NCBI RefSeq assembly: GCF_902364945.1
Contig: NZ_CABJFS010000001.1
Coordinates: forward strand, 1-64,000
Length of the DNA: 64,000 nucleotides
Reading direction: 5' to 3'
From: Collinsella aerofaciens
GTDB lineage: Bacteria > Actinomycetota > Coriobacteriia > Coriobacteriales > Coriobacteriaceae
The notes under the pieces are model-generated. The model was not told where the DNA came from. It made no database searches and saw only the letters and a program-made list of their open reading frames with translations. Both the position numbers and the translations under genes were made by a program. Positions 36,001 through 43,461 of this stretch are shown one piece after another. The first letter of the stretch is position 1; each line of letters starts with the position of its first letter.

Positions 36001-36236
36001 ATGCCCTCGGCGCCCTCGGCCCACAGCTGAGCCGGCGTGGTGCCAAAGGCCATCGCGAAGGCCAGGAATGCCACCAGGCCGCGCTTGGCTACGCCGCGCG
36101 CAATTGCGCCACGGCGATGCGAGACGCGCTGGCGCTCGTCCACAAACATATCCATTTGTCTCCCATTGTCTGTACTTGGAGCGTTGCCTTGAGGCTGCCC
36201 CACGTCATCGCGCATGTTGCGCTCGAGTTCCCCCAT
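33042..36236 (-). CDS. Large surface protein: two DUF4430 domains, beta-propeller, InlB-like repeat, membrane anchor
   Basis: A 1064-residue exported protein. Residues 42-74 are a basic-plus-hydrophobic signal peptide. Residues ~175-292 and ~298-400 are two DUF4430 domains, each ending in GDSVVWCY or GDKIVWAF. Residues ~445-830 look like a PQQ-type beta-propeller (repeated strand-turn units such as DGYLLCVRISDGKVMW). Residues ~835-903 are a Listeria-Bacteroides (InlB-like) repeat with YTFGGWFTD and LTLYAKW. Then come a Gly-rich and a Lys/Asp/Ser-rich stretch (~910-1016) and a membrane segment (~1040-1061) before KRR. There is no LPxTG. AAGGGG precedes the ATG at 36236. It is placed under a cobalamin riboswitch, so corrinoid capture is the best inference. 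Confidence 0.85.
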   Translation of the reverse strand: MGELERNMRDDVGQPQGNAPSTDNGRQMDMFVDERQRVSHRRGAIARGVAKRGLVAFLAFAMAFGTTPAQLWAEGAEGIAGAVAQAATPAENGSGESATSPAADLNASGVVANGGTAEQDAAATTSGPTDKTEDDSAAGNEAPVASTSDASKQDAAVVSAAGEAKTQPAKAESQDVSATCSVVGTDAKGAQQTWAAAQRITLKEGSTAADLSEQLFKQAGLTTDYDPNGTWGWALNTITSPFDKDRKLGYDSATGAHWQLFVNGSASEVGAGGYTLKDGDSVVWCYSKYGDPAPEQVSVTMEIIGKKTGIAQRWTNPSIQVFVKGTSIKDASAAYFDALGIKSKMYDEFGYCGVYSLVSPLDGIELSGAWSFFVNGVPGSQLDSDYVLKSGDKIVWAFAPGDTVPGVDSVVVDPGAARPNWDSDWPGYTSADKVTDAPVPTKDAEAKWVSELKGSNEWSKGISDPLLVGDYLYVAVGSKLLKKDVDTGETVAESPLAAKIDSTSRMVYTGGVMLVPLSSGRLQALTVDTLATVWVTDELPAGPDGAQQSLASITVRDGFAYFGTASASWSDSSDGYLLCVRISDGKVMWQHKNENSKGYYWAGLAFSGNYGVIADDSGTVSTVDPETGKTVALLKIAERVRTTVLVDGSIAYVVSADGVLHKLSVGTDGTLSELGKVTFGGSSTSTPVLANGKIVVGGSSTESFMGGYQNKYTYHYGQLTVIDAETLSVDYSICKADGSYIRQGASGGGDVKSQPVVSVQNGETYVYFTSNNNPGGIYRYRIGDDEAELLYTPVAGDQQYCMASISVGSDGSLYYVNDSGKLFAVKGNGQRVKRYTVTFDANGKDAAMPDSQRVKEGKAATEPSTQPQCKGYTFGGWFTDEACTQAYDFSTPVTADLTLYAKWTKNAVNPGGNGGSGTNGGNGGAGNGSGAGAGTGTGSGSGSKGQQAGGAIAPGHKPTTKTTVSTKTETKDNKSDKKDTDKSDKKDEKKSDKKSDKKDNKSDKKSDSKSDSKSDTGAASTTTAKKSSSASEQETGTNPLAIVGVAAGVIGLAIVGVFVFTKRR

Positions 36237-36301
36237 CGGGGTCCCCCTTCCCTCCAGAGCCCTATGCACACCGGCGGCATACGCCGCAGCCGCATGCAAG
36301 A

Positions 36302-36470
36302 TGGGAGGCGATCCGACTTAACCTTAACGACTCGGGCACGTCGTCCGATCTGCGACGCGAACATCCCGAGCCAAGAGGAATTACGGTTACTGGTACAGCC
36401 GGGGACTTGCACCCCAATTCTCCCAAACGCGCAGGTAAACCGCGCATTCGTGCGTCTCCGCACCACCATC
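36302..36470 (-). ncRNA. Cobalamin riboswitch
   Basis: Read on the minus strand, the leader carries the hallmark core GGTGCAAGTCCCCGGCTGT, then ACCAGTAACCGTAATTCC, a long variable stem, and the closing AAGTCGGATCGCCTCCC. These match the conserved cobalamin (AdoCbl/MeCbl) aptamer pattern in order and spacing. Its last segment GCCTCCC could pair with GGAGGG just before the ribosome site of the large DUF4430 gene, suggesting a translational switch. A possible promoter (TTGACG at about 36490) lies ahead of it. Confidence 0.85.
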
Positions 36471-36506
36471 TAGGCCATCGATTATTACCGTCAAAATGGT
36501 ATCACG

Positions 36507-36535
36507 CAAAAGGGCCTCGCACGCAGGCGAAGCCC
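36507..36535 (-). terminator. Rho-independent terminator after the UbiB-like gene
   Basis: GGGCTTCGC pairs with GCGAGGCCC with a short loop, followed by TTTT on the minus strand. It separates the UbiB-like gene from the riboswitch leader. Confidence 0.75.
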
Positions 36536-36586
36536 AAGGTAAAAGCTATTGTTTGCGATAGGAAAATGCGGTGACGGTCGCGGCCT

Positions 36587-38350
36587 CTAGTGCTTGCCGC
36601 CGTGACTGTTGAGCCAGATATTGCGGCCCAGCATAAGCGCCAGCACCAGTGCGCTGACGTAGCCCATAAAGCCAATGACCGGGATACCAAACACAACCGG
36701 CTCGATGCGCGCGTAGTACACCACCGACGAACCGATAAACAGGCCAGCAATCACAATTGCCATCGACATACGGTCGATAATTCCGCCCAGCTGTCGCAGC
36801 GCTTTATCGCTGCTCATGATCTGCGTGTTCACCTTAAGCTGGCCGCGCGTGAGCATACGCGAAGCCAAGCCCAGATACTCGGCCGCCTCGAGCGAACCTT
36901 TTGCCGCGCGATAGCTGCTCGCGGCAAGATCGCGTCCCATATCACGCACGCGCGCATAGGTGCTTTTTTCGTTTTTGATGTGCGTCTGGATAATCTGGAT
37001 CATGTTGACATTGGGCATATACTCGGTCAGCAGACCCTCGAGCGTCACCATGCCGCGGGCGAACATCGTCACCACGCTCGGCAGCTCAACGTCGTTTTTG
37101 CGCGCCAGGTTTAACAGCGAGGTCAAAAACTCGCCGATATCCAGATCCTTCAGGTCAAGGCCCGCAAAGTCAGCCACGATAAAGTCAAGATCGGACAAAA
37201 AGGCCGAATGATCGAGCTCAGCCGAGTCGCCACGCGTCACGGCGAAGCGCATGAGCGAATCCTTGAGCTTGGGCACGTCACCCTCGGCCACGGCGAAAAT
37301 CATGTCCTTGACGATACCGCGATCGTGACTCGACATGCGTCCGACCATGCCCAAGTCGATAAAGTAAACGATGCCGTCCTTGAGAATAATGTTTCCCGCA
37401 TGCGGGTCGGCATGGAAAAAGCCGTCGTCGAGCACCTGCGTCGAGTAGTCCTCGACAATCGCGGCACCGATCTTTTCCAAGTCATAGCCCTCGGCCACCA
37501 AGCGTTCAGGATCGGCGATCGAAATGCCGTCGACGTAGTCCATAACCACCACGTGCTCGGTGCACAGGTCCAGATAGGATTTAGGGCACGTCACGCCATG
37601 AACGCTCTTATGGAACTCGTAGAAGTCGTTGAGGTTTTTGGCCTCGGCCAAAAAGTTGGTCTCCTCGCGAAACGAAGTCCACAACTCCTCGACTACGCCG
37701 TGCAGATCAACGAATTGATCGGTGTTGACGAACTTGGAAACGATACGCACCACCGAGCGGATGATATCGATGTCCTGTGCCATAACCTGCTGCGCACCGG
37801 GGCGCTGCACCTTGACGGCCACGTCCTCGCCCGTCACCAGACGAGCGCGGTGCACCTGCGCGAGTGATGCGCTACCAAGCGGATTGGGGTCGATCGCATC
37901 GAACATCTCCCCCAGGCGCAGGCCGTATTCTTCTTCCAGACAACTGAGTACGACCTCGTACGGCACCGGCTCCACGTCGGACCGCAGACGACGCAGCTCG
38001 TCGCAAAAGCGTTGCGGCAGAATCTCGGACCGGTTAGCCAGAATCTGCCCCATCTTGACGAACATGGGGCCGAGCTCTTCGAGCAGGCGGCGCAGGCGCA
38101 CCGGCGTGAGGTTATCCCACACACGATACTTTTTGACCAGGCGAACGATCTGACCGATGCGTTCGCGGCGACCTGCCGGTGTGAGCTGGTATTCCTCGTC
38201 CGGCGCCATCGCGTCGGGCTCCTCGGGGACCATATCGACAGCGCGCGGCTTCTTGCGAGCGCCCGAGACGGCGGCGTCGACCTCATCGACAACCGCCGCC
38301 TCGTCACCCAAGGGATCTAGATTGTTGTAATCGGTGGTGGAATCTGCCAT
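36587..38350 (-). CDS. ABC1/UbiB family atypical kinase
   Basis: A 587-residue protein of the AarF/UbiB/COQ8 family, atypical kinases or ATPases linked to isoprenoid-lipid metabolism. Visible motifs: the family-specific KxGQ (FVKMGQILANR), GSASLAQVHRA, VAVKVQRPG with the ATP lysine, FHADPHAGN and DLGMVGR. Two hydrophobic helices end the protein (~525-575), as in membrane-bound members. The first ~45 residues are acidic and variable. It starts 8 bases after the stop of the gene upstream, so the two form an operon. The substrate is unknown. Confidence 0.92.
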   Translation of the reverse strand: MADSTTDYNNLDPLGDEAAVVDEVDAAVSGARKKPRAVDMVPEEPDAMAPDEEYQLTPAGRRERIGQIVRLVKKYRVWDNLTPVRLRRLLEELGPMFVKMGQILANRSEILPQRFCDELRRLRSDVEPVPYEVVLSCLEEEYGLRLGEMFDAIDPNPLGSASLAQVHRARLVTGEDVAVKVQRPGAQQVMAQDIDIIRSVVRIVSKFVNTDQFVDLHGVVEELWTSFREETNFLAEAKNLNDFYEFHKSVHGVTCPKSYLDLCTEHVVVMDYVDGISIADPERLVAEGYDLEKIGAAIVEDYSTQVLDDGFFHADPHAGNIILKDGIVYFIDLGMVGRMSSHDRGIVKDMIFAVAEGDVPKLKDSLMRFAVTRGDSAELDHSAFLSDLDFIVADFAGLDLKDLDIGEFLTSLLNLARKNDVELPSVVTMFARGMVTLEGLLTEYMPNVNMIQIIQTHIKNEKSTYARVRDMGRDLAASSYRAAKGSLEAAEYLGLASRMLTRGQLKVNTQIMSSDKALRQLGGIIDRMSMAIVIAGLFIGSSVVYYARIEPVVFGIPVIGFMGYVSALVLALMLGRNIWLNSHGGKH

Positions 38351-38358
38351 CTGCGCTG

Positions 38359-38775
38359 CTACTCGGCCTCTTCGGTATCCTTCGCATCGTCGGGCTCAAC
38401 GGACTCGACGGGCACCGAGGTCACGTTGTCCTCGACCGAATCGACGATGTCGCGCACATGGGCCAGGAAGGCCGTGCGCTCGGGGGCGGTCATGACGCGG
38501 ACGCGGGCAAGGATGAGCTCGTCAAGCACGCGCTGGGCCGCGGTCTCGCCCTGCATGCCCAAGCGCTCGGTCAGATCGGAGATGGTACCGCCGGCCTGTT
38601 CGAACATGTCGGACACACTGCGGGCGATACCGGGGGCGCCTGCGTCCTTGCGCACCTGCTCGCCCTTGGTGTTAAGGTCGTCGAGAACCTTCTTGCTGCC
38701 CTCGACGGCAACGGCGGCGGCGCCGAAGCCCACGTTGATGGCGCCGTTAACAAGCTGATCGAGTTTCATAACCAT
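38359..38775 (-). CDS. Small phasin-like helical protein of unknown function
   Basis: A 138-residue, mostly helical protein. An N-terminal amphipathic/hydrophobic stretch (VNGAINVGFGAAAVAVEG) is followed by charged helices and an acidic tail. This pattern resembles poly(hydroxyalkanoate)-granule or membrane-surface associated proteins, but no family motif is certain. GGAGA lies upstream of the ATG at 38775, with a second ATG 6 bases later. It precedes the UbiB-like gene by 8 bases, suggesting a shared lipid- or membrane-related job. Confidence 0.75.
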   Translation of the reverse strand: MVMKLDQLVNGAINVGFGAAAVAVEGSKKVLDDLNTKGEQVRKDAGAPGIARSVSDMFEQAGGTISDLTERLGMQGETAAQRVLDELILARVRVMTAPERTAFLAHVRDIVDSVEDNVTSVPVESVEPDDAKDTEEAE

Positions 38776-38874
38776 GGTTGTCTCCAATCACAAACAACTG
38801 CATTGGCGTTCTTGTACCCAAGATTGAGTGAAAGCGACAAAGCGTTTAAGCGCTATTCGATCGACGGGAAATCC

Positions 38875-40398
38875 CTATCTCACGTTGTCGTTCATCGCGA
38901 AAGAGTTCTTCATGGCGCAGCTCGTGGTGTAGAGCACCTTGCCCAACAGGGCATCGGTCTCCACGCGCACGAGCTCGGCAAACTCCTCGTTGGCGCGTGC
39001 AAGCTCGGCAGGCACCTCGGCCTCGGGCAGAACGGCTACGGCAGCGTCGACGTCATGAATCTGCTTGTGGCCCATGCCGCCGACCTTCTCCTGATAATCC
39101 TCGACTGCGCGGCCGCACTCATGGAAGCGGACGTCGGCCAGCGCGCCGATCAGGCGGTTGGCCCAGTAGAAGTTTTCGGACGTCACGCGAGCCTGCGTGT
39201 CGGCAAAGTACTCGGGCATGGTCTCGACGTTGGCGTACAGCGGAACCAGCGCGTTAAACGAGTTGGAGCCAAAGGCCATCCACTGCACGGCGCGGTAGGC
39301 CGGATGCGCATAGGGGCGCAGCTGCAGCACAGCGAGCTGGCTGTTGCGGTTGATGCCGATGGGGCGATAGGCGCCACGCGTGGCGGGCGTGCCCTTGCTG
39401 CCGTAGCAGTCGTACTCCGTGCCCTGGTAGTGGCTCGAGAGTACGTACTTGATGTCCTCGATGGTCACCTTGCGCTCGGGCACGCGGCTCCAGGGAATAT
39501 CGTCGCTCTCGGGCGTGTAGTCGGCCTCGGGACCGTCCCACACATCGCTGGGGTTAAGGCAGCGCTGCATATACCAGGCGCGCGGCGTGTTGTAGACGTG
39601 GTCGCTGTCGCTGTGCGAGCCAAAGGCCTCGCGCGGGTTGAAGACCGCGGCCGGACCGTCGCCCTCGACGCCCAGCGTCAGGTCCAGATGCCACTCGGCC
39701 ATCCAAGCGCGCAGGTCGGCGGAGCACATGTGATCGGCCTGGGCGCCCTCGGCGTCATCCAGGTCAAAGCTGTCGATACCCAGCTGGTTGGGCATGGTCA
39801 CATAGGCGTCGTCAGGCACGCGCTTGGCGATCCAGTGGTGACCGCCGATGGTCTCGAGCCACCAGATCTCGTCCACGTCGCTAAAGGCGATGCCGTTGTT
39901 CTCGTAGGTGCCATAACGCTCGAGCAGGTCACCCAGAATGCGTACGCCGTCGCGGGCGGATTTGGCATATGGCAGCACCAGGGTCACCATGTCCTCCTCG
40001 CCCAGACCGCCGGGCTGCGCCGGAACATAGCCGTCCTCGTCCTCGTTGCCCTTGGCGGGCACGTAGTCGACGAGCGGGTCGGCGCCGCGAACGCGCTCGT
40101 TGGTGGTGAGCGTCTCGGTTGCGGACATGCCCACATTGAGCTCGTTGAAACCGGCCTCGGCCCAGATGCCGTGGCCCGGGACAACATCGGGGACGCTCGT
40201 GTAGCGCATGGGGTTATCGGGCAGTTCAACGGTCAGGTGACTCAGGACGCTCGTATAGACGCGCGGCTGCTCGTCGGGATGCACCACACGCATACGCTTG
40301 GGCTCAAACACCCCGTTGGACGAATCCTCGTTGCGGGCGACCAACGTCGACCCGTCGTAGCTCGCGTTCTTACCAACCAAAATCGTTGTGCACGGCAT
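38875..40398 (-). CDS. C69 family dipeptidase (PepD-like)
   Basis: A 507-residue N-terminal-nucleophile peptidase. After processing or Met removal, the catalytic Cys would be residue 3 (MPCTTILVGK), the hallmark of family C69. Other family signatures are STLVARNEDS, WAEAGFNELNVGMSATET and WWLETIGGHHWIAKRVPDD (split by me). Such enzymes cut dipeptides with broad specificity inside the cell. AAGGAGG precedes; of two ATGs 6 bases apart the second (40398) has correct spacing and gives the active Cys at position 3. Confidence 0.93.
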   Translation of the reverse strand: MPCTTILVGKNASYDGSTLVARNEDSSNGVFEPKRMRVVHPDEQPRVYTSVLSHLTVELPDNPMRYTSVPDVVPGHGIWAEAGFNELNVGMSATETLTTNERVRGADPLVDYVPAKGNEDEDGYVPAQPGGLGEEDMVTLVLPYAKSARDGVRILGDLLERYGTYENNGIAFSDVDEIWWLETIGGHHWIAKRVPDDAYVTMPNQLGIDSFDLDDAEGAQADHMCSADLRAWMAEWHLDLTLGVEGDGPAAVFNPREAFGSHSDSDHVYNTPRAWYMQRCLNPSDVWDGPEADYTPESDDIPWSRVPERKVTIEDIKYVLSSHYQGTEYDCYGSKGTPATRGAYRPIGINRNSQLAVLQLRPYAHPAYRAVQWMAFGSNSFNALVPLYANVETMPEYFADTQARVTSENFYWANRLIGALADVRFHECGRAVEDYQEKVGGMGHKQIHDVDAAVAVLPEAEVPAELARANEEFAELVRVETDALLGKVLYTTSCAMKNSFAMNDNVR

Positions 40399-40479
40399 GC
40401 GCATCCTCCTTGAGCGAAGAAATCAAACGATAACAGTGTATCGCTTCGGCGCAGAAAGGGCGAAACCACGGCGCTGGCA

Positions 40480-40720
40480 ACCCCTGTGGTCAAAAAATGC
40501 CAAATATGAGTACTGTCACCAATTTAGTAACAGCAATTTTGCTACGTATGGGTGTCGAAAGTCTACATTTGTTCAAAAATTAGATGATGTAATTCCTCAT
40601 AGGTCCAATAAAATAAGCTCTCTATCGATAATAAATATCGTTAGAGAGCCTATTTGACCTAAAATATATGTGACTATCTTGGCAACAGTACTCATATTTG
40701 GCATTTTTTGTCCACGGGGT
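40480..40720. repeat. MITE-like element, copy 2, with ~36-bp terminal inverted repeats
   Basis: About 241 bases with the same ends as 10343-10573: left 40480-40516 and right 40685-40720, containing CAAAAAATGCCAAATATGAG. The inner left palindrome (CTGTCAC, GTAACAG) is shared, but the core is different and contains its own hairpin, GCTCTCTA with TAGAGAGC (about 40617-40650). It is AT-rich and lies between the C69 dipeptidase gene and the 3' end of folD. It has no coding frame. Confidence 0.8.
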
Positions 40721-40752
40721 ATAGAACTAACCCCTCAAACAGCCCAAAACGC

Positions 40753-41607
40753 CTATTTCGATGCGCGCTCGGCCGCTTCGATCACGTGTTTGGCGAGGAT
40801 CGCCGTCGTCACAGCGCCCACGCCGCCCGGCACGGGCGTGATGGCGTTAACGACCGGCTCCGCAGCATCAGAATCGACGTCACCCACCAGCTTGCCAGCG
40901 GCCTCGTCCCAATTAATGCCAACATCGATGATCGTCTGGCCCTCGCGAACCGCATCCACGCCAATCGTACGCGCGCGTCCAACGGCGGCAACCACAATGT
41001 CGGCAGCACGGCACTCGGCAGCAAGGTCGCGCGTATGCGTATGGCACGTCGTCACGGTCGCATTGCGCGCCGTAAGCATGGCGGCAACAGGACGCCCGAT
41101 CACCAGCGAGCGCCCGACCACAGCAACCTTAGCTCCATCCAGCTCAACGCCGTAATGATCCAGCAAAGCAAGCACGGCTTCGGCTGTGCAGGGGGCAAAA
41201 CCCTCGCCGCGCCCCGAAAGCGTGGTGAGCAGCGAAACCGGCGTCATGGAGTCAACGTCCTTGGCAGGATCGAGTGCCGCGGCAACCGCATCCTCGTCAA
41301 GGCCGGCGAGCAGCGGGCGGAACATCAGGCAGCCATGAACAGACGAATCGGTATTGATGTCCTCGATGGCCGCCAACAGCTCGTCCTGCGAAACATCGGC
41401 GGGAAGCAAAACGCGGCGAGCCTCAATGCCAACCTTTTCGCAGCGCTTGAGCGCACCGCGCTCGTAGGATAGGTCGTCCTCGCGTTCACCCACGCGCACG
41501 ATAGCCAGCGTCGGCACAACGCCGCGCTCGCGCAAAGCCACGCAGCGAGCAGCAAGTTCCTCAGTCAAAGCGCGAGCAACGGGGGCACCCTTCAGCAGTT
41601 CAGCCAT
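40753..41607 (-). CDS. folD: Methylenetetrahydrofolate dehydrogenase FolD, cyclohydrolase site altered
   Basis: A 284-residue FolD-family protein that should oxidise 5,10-methylene-THF to methenyl-THF. The dehydrogenase parts are intact: NADP-binding VVGRSLVIGRPVAAML, DVGINWD and the TPVPGGVGAVTTA signature. In the catalytic Y-x-x-x-K motif the Tyr is Tyr48, but the Lys position is Ala52 (YERGALK), and the usual Gln of VQLPL is Phe96 (LMFRPLL). These are the residues needed for cyclohydrolase activity, so the enzyme may be dehydrogenase-only. It starts 2 bases after fchA, which could supply the missing step. Start set by GGAAGAGGGG. Confidence 0.93.
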   Translation of the reverse strand: MAELLKGAPVARALTEELAARCVALRERGVVPTLAIVRVGEREDDLSYERGALKRCEKVGIEARRVLLPADVSQDELLAAIEDINTDSSVHGCLMFRPLLAGLDEDAVAAALDPAKDVDSMTPVSLLTTLSGRGEGFAPCTAEAVLALLDHYGVELDGAKVAVVGRSLVIGRPVAAMLTARNATVTTCHTHTRDLAAECRAADIVVAAVGRARTIGVDAVREGQTIIDVGINWDEAAGKLVGDVDSDAAEPVVNAITPVPGGVGAVTTAILAKHVIEAAERASK

Positions 41608-41609
41608 GG

Positions 41610-42242
41610 CTATCCCCTCTTCCTTGCGGCGTCGGCGGCGCGGCGCGCCAGCGCATCGGCGCGCGGCAACCACATGTCGAGCAACTCATCACACGCCGTC
41701 TCGAGCTCCTCAGCACGAGCGCGATCCTTCATAGACGTGGTGTTCGCAAAGAGCGTCAAGCTCGCGCCCTGCATAGCGGAACGGCAGAACACGGCGCCGC
41801 ACGCCACATCGGACAGCAGCTGACGCGAACCCTTGTCGGCCATGTCCTCGAGCAGCGCCAGCGCGCGCCCGCAGGCATCCATAATGCGATACGGCGGCAT
41901 AGCGGCCACATGCAGCGCATCCTGAATCGCGGTCGCTCGAGCCGGATCGTCACGCGGAATACCGTATGCCGCGGACACCTGCCCATAGGCACGAACGTCC
42001 TCGGCAACCAACTCGACAAGCTCCTGGGCCAGCTCATCAGCATGGGCAAACGCACGCGTCAGGTCATCCGCACGATCAGCAAGCGCGGGATTGGTCGCAC
42101 CGTAGCGGGCAACCATTCCGCACAGCGAGGCGCCCAGCGCGCCCACAAAGGCGCTCGCGCTGCCACCGCCGGGAACCGGCTCGCGCGCGGCCAGCGCCTC
42201 GGCAAACCCGCGGCAGGTCTTGTCCATCATCTCTTGGCTCAT
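41610..42242 (-). CDS. fchA: Methenyltetrahydrofolate cyclohydrolase FchA-like (cyclodeaminase family)
   Basis: A 210-residue helical protein of the formiminotetrahydrofolate cyclodeaminase/FchA family, which interconverts methenyl-THF and 10-formyl-THF. The folate-binding VPGGGSASAFVGALGASL near residue 23 is the family signature, and the length matches FchA rather than the longer bifunctional FTCD. Two ATGs 6 bases apart follow GAAGG; the second (42242) is preferred. It is the first gene of an fchA-folD operon. Fhs (54566) supplies 10-formyl-THF in the same pathway. Confidence 0.9.
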   Translation of the reverse strand: MSQEMMDKTCRGFAEALAAREPVPGGGSASAFVGALGASLCGMVARYGATNPALADRADDLTRAFAHADELAQELVELVAEDVRAYGQVSAAYGIPRDDPARATAIQDALHVAAMPPYRIMDACGRALALLEDMADKGSRQLLSDVACGAVFCRSAMQGASLTLFANTTSMKDRARAEELETACDELLDMWLPRADALARRAADAARKRG

Positions 42243-42618
42243 GCACATGCACCTTCAAGTCATATACATCGGTCGGGTGGCAACCGCCGACCGACCGCAT
42301 CGATCACGTAATGGTGCTAAGTCTAGCCCATAAGCACATGAGCGTCAGCGCACCTGGCCATCGCGGATTTCTATGGCACACGATAGGCGGCAGCGACACA
42401 AACATGGGACACATGGCCCACCTTTCGAGACTCCCGGGCAGCACAAGCTGGGGCATACATATAGGTAAGGAGCCCTATGTTGGGGCAAGCTCATCACGGC
42501 ACCGGACGACGAATGGAAGAATAACCGCACAGTAAACAAAGACATCATGCGCATGCGTAACCGCCGCCCCAGCGATCCGCGGCACACGATGTCCCTGGCA
42601 GACAAGGAGGACGCCACC
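42243..42618. promoter_or_regulatory. Divergent spacer between fchA and the first lipoprotein gene
   Basis: A 376-base region that must contain promoters for both directions. It includes an inverted repeat of CGGTCGG type near 42275-42300 in the fchA leader and the 19-base motif at 42404-42422 shared with the second lipoprotein gene. No long coding frame; a 15-codon frame at 42477 was judged too weak. Confidence 0.45.
42404..42422 (+). promoter_or_regulatory. 19-base direct repeat upstream of lipoprotein gene 1
   Basis: ATGGGACACATGGCCCACC occurs here, 197 bases before the first lipoprotein start, and again at 43371-43389, 73 bases before the second. It contains TGGG and CCCA as a short inverted pair. 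It may be a shared regulator site or a relic of duplication. Confidence 0.5.
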
Positions 42619-43218
42619 ATGAAGAAAAAGACCCTATCGATCCTTTCCCTTTGCATCGCCCTCTTTGCCGCGTTTGCCCTTGTCGGCTGCGGCGGGAGCG
42701 CATCGGGCGGCGGTAGCGCCCCCAAGAGCGAGAGCAAGGAAAAGGCCCCCGTCGCCAAGAAGACCGACTTTATCTGGTTTAAGGTCGAGATGCCCGAGAA
42801 CGTTGGCGTGAGCGACTCCGCCGGCAAGAATGCCGACAGGGTCCAGCTCACCTTCCCCGAGAACGAGAATGCCTCGCCCGATCGCTTTATCCCCGTTTGG
42901 AAAAAAGCGCTGACGGCCGAGGAGTCCCACGCCGACCAGGCAGAAAAGAAGGGGGATACGTTCCAGTGGAAGGATGGCGGGTCCGTCGAGTATAACGGCA
43001 GGACGTGGCTCGTCGGAACATACGAGGACAACAGCGGCATCTCAACCATGCTTTTTACCGACGTTGAGCCGGGAAGCGTCTGCGTCCTCATCTCGAACTT
43101 CGACCAGCACAAGAAAGAAGCCGAGACGCTCCTCAACTCCATCGAGTTCCCCGATGACATGGCAGAGGCAGTTTCCGAGGCGCGCGAAGTCGAGATTTCG
43201 AGCATCGAGCTCAAGTAA
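42619..43218 (+). CDS. Secreted lipoprotein of unknown function, paralogue 1
   Basis: A 199-residue lipoprotein: basic N-terminus (MKKK), hydrophobic core, and lipobox ALVGC with the modified Cys24, then a Gly/Ser linker. The mature part (about 50-195) has DFIWFKVEMPEN, a pattern of beta strands, and YNGRTWLVGTY. The next gene encodes a clear paralogue. I do not recognise the fold. AAGGAGG precedes the ATG. A terminator follows, so it is transcribed separately from its paralogue. Confidence 0.85.
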   Translation: MKKKTLSILSLCIALFAAFALVGCGGSASGGGSAPKSESKEKAPVAKKTDFIWFKVEMPENVGVSDSAGKNADRVQLTFPENENASPDRFIPVWKKALTAEESHADQAEKKGDTFQWKDGGSVEYNGRTWLVGTYEDNSGISTMLFTDVEPGSVCVLISNFDQHKKEAETLLNSIEFPDDMAEAVSEAREVEISSIELK

Positions 43219-43288
43219 CGGGACACCCGCACGCGCCTACGCGCACCTGCGCACATGCGCCCCATTAAAGCAACGGGCACCCAACCCC

Positions 43289-43325
43289 GGGGAGGGCCGA
43301 CAGGCATCGGCCCTCCCCTCTTTTG
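43289..43325 (+). terminator. Rho-independent terminator after lipoprotein 1
   Basis: GGGAGGGCCGA pairs perfectly with TCGGCCCTCCC around a six-base loop, followed by TCTTTT. Confidence 0.85.
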
Positions 43326-43370
43326 GACCCGCGCATATTGCCACTTGTCGGCGCAAATCCGGCCCTCAGA

Positions 43371-43389
43371 ATGGGACACATGGCCCACC
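43371..43389 (+). promoter_or_regulatory. 19-base direct repeat upstream of lipoprotein gene 2
   Basis: Second copy of ATGGGACACATGGCCCACC (see 42404-42422). Its following bases (CTAGCGAG) are also similar to those of the first (TTTCGAG). Confidence 0.5.
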
Positions 43390-43461
43390 CTAGCGAGCCG
43401 TCCACGCGTACAGTAAAGGCAGGTAATCCATGGGCGGTTACAGATCGAGGAGGACACGACC

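Noticed and set aside
36132..36143. Idea that the large DUF4430 protein starts at 36299
   Set aside because: The longer frame runs into the riboswitch; the ATG at 36236 has a ribosome site and is followed by the signal peptide.
42477..42524. 15-codon frame with AAGGAG before it, upstream of lipoprotein 1
   Set aside because: Too short and without hydrophobic, attenuator or amino-acid-run pattern; spacing of the ribosome site is tight.
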